Source: Oceaniferula spumae (GTDB lineage Bacteria > Verrucomicrobiota > Verrucomicrobiia > Verrucomicrobiales > Akkermansiaceae). From it: a stretch of 64,000 nt of DNA. Position 1 is the first letter of the stretch, and the number at the start of each line of letters is the position of its first letter. Location of the stretch: NCBI RefSeq assembly GCF_042849255.1, contig NZ_AP026866.1:2232001-2296000 (forward strand), given 5' to 3'. Positions 25,794 to 35,100 of the stretch are shown piece by piece. The notes under the pieces were generated by a model. That model was not told the origin of the DNA. It saw only the letters and a program-made list of their open reading frames with translations, and did not search any database. A program made the translations under genes and the position numbers.

Positions 25794-28700
25794 TTACAGC
25801 TTCGCAGCGGCGGCGGCTTTGAGTTCATCAGCTTTGTCGCGTTGGGGGGCGGCGCCGCGTGCTTGGTCTGGCTTTCCTCCTCCTTTACCTCCTGCGATGG
25901 GACCGAGTTCTTGGATGAGTTTGCCGGCCATGAGTTTGTTGGCACGGGCATCGTCGCCGCAGTAGGCACCGAGGTGAAGGCGCTCGCCATCGTCAACGAT
26001 GAGGAAGGCGGCTCCGGCGAACTGCTTTTTCTTCAAGCCGTTGAGCAGCTCTTGCAGCAGGTTGGCAGGGCCTTGGAAGATTTCGGCGATGTTGTTGCCG
26101 CTTTCTAACAGCGTAGCGAGAGCTTCGTCTGCCATCTTGGCGGCGGCTCCGGCTTGGGCTTTTTTCAGTTTCTTCTCGGCGTCGATGCCTGCCTGACGCA
26201 GAGCCTCGATGTGCTCGCGGTAATGCTTGAAGGTGTTGTTGATTTGCTGGAAATCACCACCCTCCATGAGCAAGGCCCCCATGATGTGGGGAAACTTCTT
26301 CATGTTGACCGGCTTCTCGCCGATGGCTTCCAGCTCGGTGTTCGCGGCGTCGAGTTTGGCGCGGAGGTCTTTGCCTTCGGTGTCGCCTTTTTCCACTTCT
26401 TCACGCAGCCAGTTCCAGGCGGCGTCACCGCATAGGGCTTCAATACGACGGATGCCGGAGGCGATGGCTCCTTCAGATTTGATTTTGAAAATGCCGAGGT
26501 CGCCGGTGTTTCTAACATGGGTGCCGCCGCAGAGTTCCATCGAGTAGCCGTTGAGTTCTTTTTCCTCACCACCGATTTGCACCACTCTAACAAGGTCGCC
26601 GTATTTATCGCCGAAGAATTGTTGGATGTCTTTGTTTCCTTTGACGTCTTCGTGCGGGACTTCGATCCATGAGACTTGGTCGTTAGCCTTGATGCAGGCG
26701 TTGACGCGTTCTTCGATGGCTTCGAGCTTCTCTGGTGACACCGCACCGGAGTTGAAGTCGAAGCGGAGTCGGAGTCGGCTGACCATGGAGCCTTGCTGGG
26801 CGACGTCGTGCGAGACTTCCTCGTGCAGCGCCCAGTGGAGAAGGTGCGTGGCGGTGTGGTGGGCTTCGATGGGGCGTCGACGTGCTGGGTCAATCGCGAG
26901 GGTGACGGTATCGCCCACGATGATGTTCGCTGAGAGGTCGATGGCGTGGGCACGGGCGTTGCCGAGCTGTTGCACGGTATCCACTTCGTAAGTTTCGTCT
27001 TCGTGAGTGAGGGTTCCCTTGTCGCCCATCTGGCCACCCATCTCAACGTAGAACGGAGTCTTGTCGGTGATGACTAACAGGTGATCGGACTGTTGGTGGA
27101 TTTCGGTGACTTTGGCCTCACATTCGTCAGCCTCGAAGCCGGTGAACTCGGTTTCTTCGTCGGTGGAAATGTCAGCGGCACGGACCAGCTCGCGAGTGCG
27201 GGCGGCGCGTCCTTTTTCACGCTGCTCCTCCATCAGCTGCTCGAATTTCTGCATGTCCACTTTCAGCCCGCGCTCTTCGCAGAGCAGCTGGGTGAGGTCG
27301 ATGGGGAAACCGAAGGTGTCGTAAAGCTGGAAGGCTTCTGTTCCTGAAAACAACTCTATGGCATTCAACGAGCTTCTGTGATTCTTAACTAACGAAAGAA
27401 CCATCATAATAACGATATCAGCCTCTTTATCATTCAATAATCTATTACGACCTAAAATGCTCTTAACCTCTACCTGGTCTGTGGGCTGCAGTTTTGCTAT
27501 GGATTTTATTTCTTCATCACCGATAACATCCATATTCCTCAGCTCATAGCTCTGCCGAAATTCACCAACAGCACGCGCTATATTCACTCGTTCATCCCAA
27601 AGTTTGTTATACAACTTATCCACTTGGCGAGCCTCGTCATAAAATTTGAGTAGTCCGCGGTCGAGGGTTTCGTTGAAGCTTGTTTCCTCGCGCTGGAGGT
27701 TTTCTTTGATGGCGTCAGCGCGTTCGGCGAGTTCTGGGAAGACGCCGGAGAGCTGCTCGACGAGGGTGTCGACGAGGTCGGCCATGAAGGGTTTGTCACC
27801 GGAGAATCCGAGGGTGCGACCGTATCTAACGGCACGGCGGAGGATGCGGCGGAGCACGTAGTTGCGGCCGTTGTTTCCTAACAGGATTCCATCGGCGAGT
27901 GAGAAGGAAAGGGTGCGGATGTGGTCGGCGATGACGCGGAAGGCGATGGCTTCCTTGAGTTCGTCAGAGAGCGTGGACTTATCGGCTTCGACAGATTCCG
28001 GATAGGTGTCTTGGTATTTCCTGCCGCTGAGTTCTTCGAGCTTACGGAAGATCGGCTGGAAGGCATCGGTGGCGTAGTTGGTGGGTTTTTTGGAGAAGTC
28101 TTTGAAACCGTTGGTGCCTTGATAGATCGACACGGCGCGCTCGAAGCCCATGCCGGTATCGACGTGTTTGGCTGGCAGGTCACGGAAGGTGCCGTCGGCC
28201 TCGGCGTTGAACTGGATGAAGACGAGGTTCCAGATTTCGATGCAGAGATCGGAGTCCATGTTGACCAGTTTGCCATCGGTGTCGCCGTCAGGTGTTAGAT
28301 CGACGTGGAGTTCGGAGCACGGACCGCAGGGGCCGGTTTCGCCCATCATCCAGAAGTTATCTTTGACGTTGCCGTTGACGATCTGGCGTTTGGGATCGAG
28401 TCCCTTCTTTTCATACAGCGCGGCCCAGAAATCGTAGGCTTCTTGGTCGAAGCTGCCCGGATCGCCTTCGCCGGGCATGTAGACCGTAGCGTAGAGTCGG
28501 TCGGCAGGGAATCCCCAGCGTTCGACCACGAGCTCCCAAGCCCACTCGATGGCTTCCTTTTTGAAATAGTCACCAAAGGACCAGTTGCCGAGCATCTCGA
28601 ACATGGTGTGGTGGTAGGTGTCGTAGCCGACGTCCTCGAGGTCGTTGTGTTTGCCGCCGGCGCGAATGCACTTCTGGGTATCGGTGGCGCGCGGAGGAGA

Positions 28701-28868
28701 ATACGGTGGTTTTTCCGTTCCGAGGAAATACGGCACAAACTGGTTCATGCCCGCATTGGTGAAAAGCAGTCCGGGGCTCTGCGGCATCAGGGATGCGGAG
28801 GGCACGACGGTGTGTTGCTTCTCTTTGAAGAAATCGAGAAAGCTCTGGCGGATTTCGGCAGCGGTCAT
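25794..28868 (-). CDS. alaS: Alanyl-tRNA synthetase with an extra internal segment
   Basis: 1024 aa from ATG 28868 (MTAAEIRQSFLDFFKEKQH, the usual start); the frame is open upstream but has no homology. Domain order: class II catalytic core (HHTMFEMLGNWSFGDYFKKEA), tRNA-recognition domain, editing domain (HHTATHLLHWAL and CGGTHVRNTGDLG, with zinc-site His and Cys intact) and C-Ala domain. E. coli AlaRS has 876 residues. Most of the excess is about 92 residues between GLLKFYDEAR and GTEAFQLYDTFGFPIDLT, where other AlaRS proteins have a linker of about ten. The insert is in frame and all motifs are kept, so the enzyme is expected to work. Confidence 0.95.
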   Translation of the reverse strand: MTAAEIRQSFLDFFKEKQHTVVPSASLMPQSPGLLFTNAGMNQFVPYFLGTEKPPYSPPRATDTQKCIRAGGKHNDLEDVGYDTYHHTMFEMLGNWSFGDYFKKEAIEWAWELVVERWGFPADRLYATVYMPGEGDPGSFDQEAYDFWAALYEKKGLDPKRQIVNGNVKDNFWMMGETGPCGPCSELHVDLTPDGDTDGKLVNMDSDLCIEIWNLVFIQFNAEADGTFRDLPAKHVDTGMGFERAVSIYQGTNGFKDFSKKPTNYATDAFQPIFRKLEELSGRKYQDTYPESVEADKSTLSDELKEAIAFRVIADHIRTLSFSLADGILLGNNGRNYVLRRILRRAVRYGRTLGFSGDKPFMADLVDTLVEQLSGVFPELAERADAIKENLQREETSFNETLDRGLLKFYDEARQVDKLYNKLWDERVNIARAVGEFRQSYELRNMDVIGDEEIKSIAKLQPTDQVEVKSILGRNRLLNDKEADIVIMMVLSLVKNHRSSLNAIELFSGTEAFQLYDTFGFPIDLTQLLCEERGLKVDMQKFEQLMEEQREKGRAARTRELVRAADISTDEETEFTGFEADECEAKVTEIHQQSDHLLVITDKTPFYVEMGGQMGDKGTLTHEDETYEVDTVQQLGNARAHAIDLSANIIVGDTVTLAIDPARRRPIEAHHTATHLLHWALHEEVSHDVAQQGSMVSRLRLRFDFNSGAVSPEKLEAIEERVNACIKANDQVSWIEVPHEDVKGNKDIQQFFGDKYGDLVRVVQIGGEEKELNGYSMELCGGTHVRNTGDLGIFKIKSEGAIASGIRRIEALCGDAAWNWLREEVEKGDTEGKDLRAKLDAANTELEAIGEKPVNMKKFPHIMGALLMEGGDFQQINNTFKHYREHIEALRQAGIDAEKKLKKAQAGAAAKMADEALATLLESGNNIAEIFQGPANLLQELLNGLKKKQFAGAAFLIVDDGERLHLGAYCGDDARANKLMAGKLIQELGPIAGGKGGGKPDQARGAAPQRDKADELKAAAAAKL
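27345..27630 (-). other. AT-rich in-frame insert within alaS
   Basis: This stretch encodes about 92 residues from QVDKLYNKLWDERV to NHRSSLNAIE. It is visibly richer in A and T than the GC-rich alaS sequence on both sides and uses codons such as ATA, AAT and TTA. It has no Cys, no intein splice motif and no matching end repeats. It is rich in charged residues and probably helical. Origin unknown. Confidence 0.7.
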
Positions 28869-28971
28869 TGAATCAGTGGTCGGTGGTGAGTGTGCAGTGG
28901 TCGGTGCTTGGCCGCTGCGCGGACGCTGCTGATAATGGAAGATGCGCGTGGAGTAAAGCGCGGAGGTGGAG

Positions 28972-29928
28972 TCAGTTGAGGAGGCGGCGGACGAGGGCGG
29001 TCCATTGGTCGGCTTCACGCCGGTAGCTGAACAGGGGGGCTCGGGTGGTGATTTGGGATTTCAGGGACTGGTAGAAATCCGGATCGTCGATGGAGCGGGT
29101 CAAGATTTCCGTGAGGGCGGTGGTGCTTTCTGAAGGGAATAAACCTCCGTAATCCTCACCGAGCATGCCTTTGTTTCCTGCGATCTTACTCGCGATGACT
29201 GGCAGACCGATGACGACGGCCTCGCAGATGGCATTGGCTCCGCCTTCTTCGGTGGAGGTGTTGAGCAGGGCGTGGGCAGTTTGCATGTTTGCGAGGACCA
29301 CGTCATGATCCTGCACTCCGTGGAAATGGAAGTTCGGACATTCGGCGGCGGTTTTTTCTAACTCGGCTTGGTAGTCTCCGCCTTGGCCATAGGCGTGGAA
29401 ATGCATGGGGGTATCCGCGAGGGCTCGGGCGGCCTCCATCAGCAAGCTTGGATTTTTTTCGGAGCGGAAATTTCCTGCGATCACTATATCGATTGGTGCG
29501 GTGGCATGGTGTCGAATGGACTGCGGTAACTGCACACTGGGATAGATGACCTCGGTTTTTTCTAACAAATGGCTCGGTATCCGGTGGGAAAACCCATCGT
29601 GCAGGGAGACAATGGCGGTGCAGAGCTCAAGTGCTATACGAGTCTCTGAGGTCTCCGTTTCCATGTCCGGATGGTTCACATCAGTGCCGGTGAGCAGGGC
29701 GATGATCGGACTTTCCGGTTGGCGTTGATGAAAATCGAATATTTCGGTCGCGCTTTTCCGAGCGTTGAGAGCGATCAGGCACTTCGCAGCCAGCGGAGCA
29801 TCACCACGCTCGTGAATCTTCACGTCCAGTCCGCCTTCACGGAGCAGTGCCGTCATGCGCTTGGCCGTCACCGCATTTCCCTGACTGCGCTGTCGAGGAT
29901 AGGGCGAGTGGATGAGGACTTCGGTCAT
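28972..29928 (-). CDS. Family 4-type glycosyltransferase resembling selenosugar synthase SenB
   Basis: 318 aa, cytoplasmic. It begins VLIHSPYPRQRSQGNAVTAKRM, then LIALNARKSA...IIALLTGTDV, IDIVIAGNFRSEKNP and STEEGGANAICEAVVIGLPVIASKIAGNKGMLGEDYGGLFP. These features recall the TIGR04348 family, which includes SenB of the selenoneine pathway (forms a selenosugar from selenophosphate and a UDP-sugar). The match is from memory. A plain GT4 glycosyltransferase is the alternative, and neither senA nor a senC/selD-like gene is adjacent. It lies 103 bases upstream of alaS on the same strand. Confidence 0.65.
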   Translation of the reverse strand: MTEVLIHSPYPRQRSQGNAVTAKRMTALLREGGLDVKIHERGDAPLAAKCLIALNARKSATEIFDFHQRQPESPIIALLTGTDVNHPDMETETSETRIALELCTAIVSLHDGFSHRIPSHLLEKTEVIYPSVQLPQSIRHHATAPIDIVIAGNFRSEKNPSLLMEAARALADTPMHFHAYGQGGDYQAELEKTAAECPNFHFHGVQDHDVVLANMQTAHALLNTSTEEGGANAICEAVVIGLPVIASKIAGNKGMLGEDYGGLFPSESTTALTEILTRSIDDPDFYQSLKSQITTRAPLFSYRREADQWTALVRRLLN

Positions 29929-30031
29929 GCTGATTGCATTCTCCTGTGGTTAGCTCAAAACACAAGTCGCCTCTCTGAAAGGCCGAGTATTTCCTGTTCA
30001 ATCGATACCGCATTGTTTACATGAAAACATC

Positions 30032-31882
30032 ATGTTTCGGTTACTCCTCCTTCTTTTCTGTCTCGGTTCCGCCACGGCTGCGGACAAACCCAACATCCTT
30101 TGGATCGTCTCCGAGGATAACGATTACCACTGGTTAGGCTGCTACGGTAACAAAGAAGCTGTTACCCCTAACCTCGATCGCTTGGCAGGAAATGGCATCC
30201 TTTTCACCCATGCTTACTCCAATGCCCCGGTCTGTGCCGTCGCTCGGTCCACCATTCTCAATGGCGCATATGCAGTCACCCAAGGCACCCAGCACATGCG
30301 TAGCCGACACGAGATCCCCAAGCGTTTCAAACCCTACGTTTCCTACCTGAAAGAAGCCGGCTACTACTGCTCGAATAATTCCAAGACCGATTACAATTTC
30401 AAAGGCAATGACAAGGCCATCTGGGACGAAAGCTCTAACAAGGCGCACTATAAAAACCGCCCTGAAGGCAAACCGTTCTTCGCCATTTTCAATCTGGGAA
30501 TCTCCCACGAAAGCTCTCTCTTTGCGAACTCCATTAAGAAAAACCGCAAGCGAGGTTTAATCCCCCAGACCCCACGCATCTCACCGGACAAAGTCATCGT
30601 GCCTCCATATCTGCCCGACCTTCCGGAAATCCGCAACGACCTCGCGATCTACCACGATAACATCACAGCCCTCGATACCCAAGTGGGTGCAATCCTAGCC
30701 GAGTTAAAAAAACGCGGCCTTGCTGATGATACCATCGTATTCTACTACGGCGATCATGGCGGCATCCTCCCACGAGGAAAACGCTACCTCAAGGACACCG
30801 GAGTGCGCATTCCCATGCTGGTGCATGTACCTGAGAAATGGAAAACTCTCTCCCCTTTCAAACCCGGCCAAAAAGTCGATGAGCCAGTTTCCTTTGTCGA
30901 TCTCGCCCCCACCGTGCTCTCTCTGATCGACCACAAAAAGCCAGAGCAGATGCAAGGCCGCGCATTTCTTGGCAACGAACGAACCGAACCGGATAAAGAT
31001 GACGTCGTATTTCTCTTCGCCGATCGTTTTGATGAAATCTACGGTATGCGCCGCGGCCTAACAGACGGTCGATGGAAATACATCCGACGCTTCACTCCAA
31101 ATCTCGCAGCCGCCCCATACAGCTACTATCAATTCGGTCAAGCAGGCTGGACTGCGTGGCAGAAAGCATGGAAAAATGGCAAACTAACAGGTCGGTTCAA
31201 AGAAATCTGGGAACCCAACCAACCGGTGGAGGAACTCTTCGACACCCGCTCGGACCCTTGGGAAGTCAACAACCTCGCCAACAACCCAGCCTACGGGGAA
31301 CAACTCACCGCCATGCGTGCACGACTGAAATCCACCATGGTTCAAGTGCGCGACACCGGCATCATCCCGGAACCCATGTTCGCCGAACTCTCGCCTACCA
31401 CACCGATCAACCAATACATGCAAACGCGCGAGGACAATCTCCCAGTCCTCGCTGACATCGCTTTTGCCGCATCATCCCGCGACCCAAAGAAACTAGACGA
31501 TTTCATCGCATGGACCACCTCACCGGACCCCGTCACCCGTTACTGGGCAGCACACGGTTGCCTCGTGTTAGGAAAAACCGCGGCTCCTGCTGAAGAAGCG
31601 CTCACCAAGCTGATCGCCGATGAGCATTCCGCCATCCGTGTCGCCGCCGCCCAAGCGCTGGTCGCCATCGGTAAGGATCAGGAAGGACGCTCCGCACTGC
31701 TTGGGGAGCTTGATAAAAACATCAACGAGTATTCCCAACAAAATGTCATCAACGCCCTAACAAGCCTCAACGCCCTCGATGACATCCCCCAAGAGTGGGT
31801 GGACGCAACTTTGAAAAACAAAAAAGCTGGCCAGTACGTCCAACGCCTCGCCCAGCGACTACAAGCCAGTCGGAAAAAGTAG
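30032..31882 (+). CDS. Secreted type I sulfatase with C-terminal HEAT-like repeats
   Basis: 616 aa with a signal peptide (FRLLLLLFCLGSATAA). The sulfatase core has NILWIVSEDNDYHWLGCYGN (metal-binding Asp region), the modification site VCAVARSTILNG with Cys68, YYGDHGGILPRGKRYLKDTGVRIPM and DLAPTVLSL. The site reads C-A-V-A-R; the classic motif is C-x-(P/A)-x-R. After residue 480 there are HEAT-like helices (VTRYWAAHGCLVLG, SAIRVAAAQALVAIG). The closest type is probably the heparan-N-sulfatase-like branch. It should remove sulfate from glycans outside the cytoplasm. Confidence 0.88.
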   Translation: MFRLLLLLFCLGSATAADKPNILWIVSEDNDYHWLGCYGNKEAVTPNLDRLAGNGILFTHAYSNAPVCAVARSTILNGAYAVTQGTQHMRSRHEIPKRFKPYVSYLKEAGYYCSNNSKTDYNFKGNDKAIWDESSNKAHYKNRPEGKPFFAIFNLGISHESSLFANSIKKNRKRGLIPQTPRISPDKVIVPPYLPDLPEIRNDLAIYHDNITALDTQVGAILAELKKRGLADDTIVFYYGDHGGILPRGKRYLKDTGVRIPMLVHVPEKWKTLSPFKPGQKVDEPVSFVDLAPTVLSLIDHKKPEQMQGRAFLGNERTEPDKDDVVFLFADRFDEIYGMRRGLTDGRWKYIRRFTPNLAAAPYSYYQFGQAGWTAWQKAWKNGKLTGRFKEIWEPNQPVEELFDTRSDPWEVNNLANNPAYGEQLTAMRARLKSTMVQVRDTGIIPEPMFAELSPTTPINQYMQTREDNLPVLADIAFAASSRDPKKLDDFIAWTTSPDPVTRYWAAHGCLVLGKTAAPAEEALTKLIADEHSAIRVAAAQALVAIGKDQEGRSALLGELDKNINEYSQQNVINALTSLNALDDIPQEWVDATLKNKKAGQYVQRLAQRLQASRKK

Positions 31883-32145
31883 CCAAAGCACACTCTGTCC
31901 CTCCTCCCCACCGGGGAGATTCATATCAGCCCACGGAGAATCCGTGGGTTTAATGATCCAAAGGCTCGCGCTGGCTGAAAGCCCAGCTTCATAGGCCCCC
32001 ACGTGCCCTCCCATCGGCACACGATCAATTTTTTTGTCACATTCCCACCCTGTTTTTACAATATGGTTGGTGCGAAGCTCATCGAGTGCTAATAATTTAG
32101 CATTATCGTCGACAACCCTCGCCATCACGTCCAACCATTCTAGCC

Positions 32146-35100
32146 ATGAAAATCCTACCTGCTCTCTTCATCGCAGCCATCTGCCTAATCACCAGGCTAC
32201 CCGCCCAAAACGACATGCGCCAACAAGCTGAAAAACTGCAAAAAGACGGCAACTACAAAGAAGCCCTCACGGTTTACAAAAAACTCCTCACCAGCGACCA
32301 GGCTACGGCCTCTGATCTCACGAACGGCATCGATTGTCTGAGAAAACTCCAGAGTTACGAGGAAACAGACGCCCTGCTCGAGTCGGCCATCGAAAAGCAC
32401 CCGACCAACCGGAAAATCCTCGCCACCGCAGCCACCCAATACATGCAACTCCCTCACCACGGTGAAATCATCGCCGGTCAGTTCAAACGCAACCACCGCC
32501 AGGGAGGTGGCGAATTTGTCCAGACCGCAGAGCGCGATCGCATCCGCGCGATCCAGCTCTGTCTTGAGGCTCTGAAACATTTCCCTGCCGACATGGATCA
32601 GTCGACGAAACAGGAAATGGCGAACGTCTATCAGGTATTGTCGTCAAATATTGCATCTGGCCGACTCCACACCGGCGCTTGGCGACTACAAAAACTCAGT
32701 GACCTCACCGAGCTACCCGACTACGAGAAAACCAACCGTTGGAACCGATATGGCAGCGGTGGAAGAGACCCGCAGGGCGCACCCGTCACCGCCGATGGCT
32801 CACCGCTCTACTATTCCATTCCGGACAGTTGGGAAAATGCTAAAAACGATGGGGAACGCTGGCGCTTCTGCCAGGCGCAACGGGCCAAACTGACGCCCTC
32901 TCTTTCAGACCACATCGATGAACAGTGGGCCGATTTCCTGCACAATCAATTTGGGATCACCACCATGCGCAACTTCAGCTGGTTTGGCTCCTTAGACATG
33001 GATCAACAAAAAGGAATCCTCCAGCTCCACACCCTGACAGACGATGAAACACTCGCCAAGCTCGCCACCGGCGTGAAGCGCTTCAAGTTAGCCGAAGGAC
33101 AGAATTTCATCCAAATCTATCACTCACTAAGCACCAAACGCGAGTCTTCCGCAGACCGGCTGATCCAAATCTATCTCGATCGCCGCCAGCACGAAAAATC
33201 TGCTGCATTGTTAGAAAAAACCATCGAGCAATTCCCAAAAAGCCACTCCCTCAAAAACCGCCAAAAACTCCTCGCCCAAATCACCGGCAACTGGGGCCGG
33301 TTCGAGCCGAACAACAAATCCTTCCCGGCCGGCACCGAGGCGTCTGTCGACTACGTCTTCCGCAATGCCAAATCCGTCACCTTGGTCGCCCGCGAGGTGG
33401 ACATGACCGCGCTGGTCAATGACCTCTGGAAATACCTCGAGGGCAACCCTTTGAAACTCGATTGGCAAACCGTCCGTTGGAACAGCCTCGGCAACGATCT
33501 GGTCAATGGCAAACGCAAGAAATACCTCGGCGAAGAAGTAGGCCGCCGCACTCACGAACTCAAACCCAGAGATCACCACTGGGACACCCGTGCCACACTG
33601 TCCGTGCCAGTCAAAAAATCCGGGGCCTATCTGATTTCCGCCGAACTTGAAAACGGCGTCACCACCCACACCGTCGTCTGGCTCGATGCCTCCGTGATTG
33701 TCAAAAAAGACGTCAACGGTGGCGAGCTTTACTACGTCGCCGATGCCATCACTGGCAAGGCCATCGCCGGAGCCACCGTCGAGTTCTTCGGCTACCGCCA
33801 GGAATACCGTAAGGAAAACAACCGCTTCCGAAAATACGACTTTCATACCAAACGCGCAGTCAAAACCACCGGCGATGACGGCACCGTGCTGATCAAAAAT
33901 GGCGAACTCCCAAACAACTACCAGTGGATGGTTCGTGCAAAAACTGAACGCGGCTCCGCCCTATTAGGCTTCACCCACATCGGTTCCTCAGTGAACGAAG
34001 AGAGCGGCATCAGCCAGACCAAAAGCTTCGGCATCACAGACCGACCAGTCTATCAGCCAGACCAAGAGGTGTTCGGAAAATTCTGGATCCGCCATGCGCG
34101 TTACGATCTCAAGGACGTCTCCACCTTTGCCGGTCAGAAATTCACCATCACCATCAATGACGCCGCTGGCAATGCCGTGCTCAAGGAGCATCCTGTCACG
34201 GCGGATGCCTACGGTGGTGTAGAATACACCTATAAACTCCCAGAGGATGCCAAGCTCGGTGCCTACGCCGTCCAGCTACGCCAAGGAAACAACTGGCGCG
34301 GTAACCACTCCTTCCGTGTCGAGGAATACAAAAAACCGGAATATGAAGTGTCCGTGCACGCCCCCAAGGAGCCGGTGATGTTAGGCGAGAAATTCGAGGC
34401 CACCATCAAGGCGAACTACTACCACGGAGCACCCGTCACTGAGGCCAAGGTGAAGATCAAAGTCATGCGCACCCGCCACAACGATCGCTGGTTTCCCATC
34501 GGTCGCTGGGACTGGCTTTACGGCGGCGGCTACGGCTGGCTCGATATCGAGCGCCCGTGGTATCCCGGCTGGAAAAGATGGGGTTGCCTCTGCCCGTCAC
34601 CCTGGTGGTGGAACCGCGGCGGCGAACAGCCCGAGATTGTGTTAGAGCAAGAACTCAAAATAGGCCCAGACGGCACCGTCAAAGTGGAAATCGATACCGC
34701 ACTTGCCAAAGCCGTGCACAGCGACACCAACCATAGCTACGAAGTCACCGCCGAAGTAGTCGATGCGTCACGCCGCACCATCGTAGGAAAAGGCAGCATC
34801 ATCGCCGCGCGCAGAGCTTATCAAGTCAGCGTCTGGTTAGACCGTGGCTATGCCCACGTGGGAGATGCCATCAATGCCACCGTCGCCGCAAACACAGCTG
34901 ATGGCAAACACGTCGAAACCAAAGGCAAAGCCATCCTCTACTGCATCAGCACAGACAAGGATGGCAAGGTCATCGAGACCGAAGTCAAAAACTGGGAAAT
35001 CGATACCGCCAACGAGCGCAACGGCAGCATCAAGTTCCAGGCCGGAGCCGCCGGTCAGTATCGCCTTTCCGCCCAGATGACCGATAGCAAAGGCCGCGAG

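Noticed and set aside
27345..27630. Intein or group I/II intron in alaS
   Set aside because: No Cys/Ser at the junction, no His-Asn end, too short for an intein, and the frame is open throughout, so an intron is not needed.
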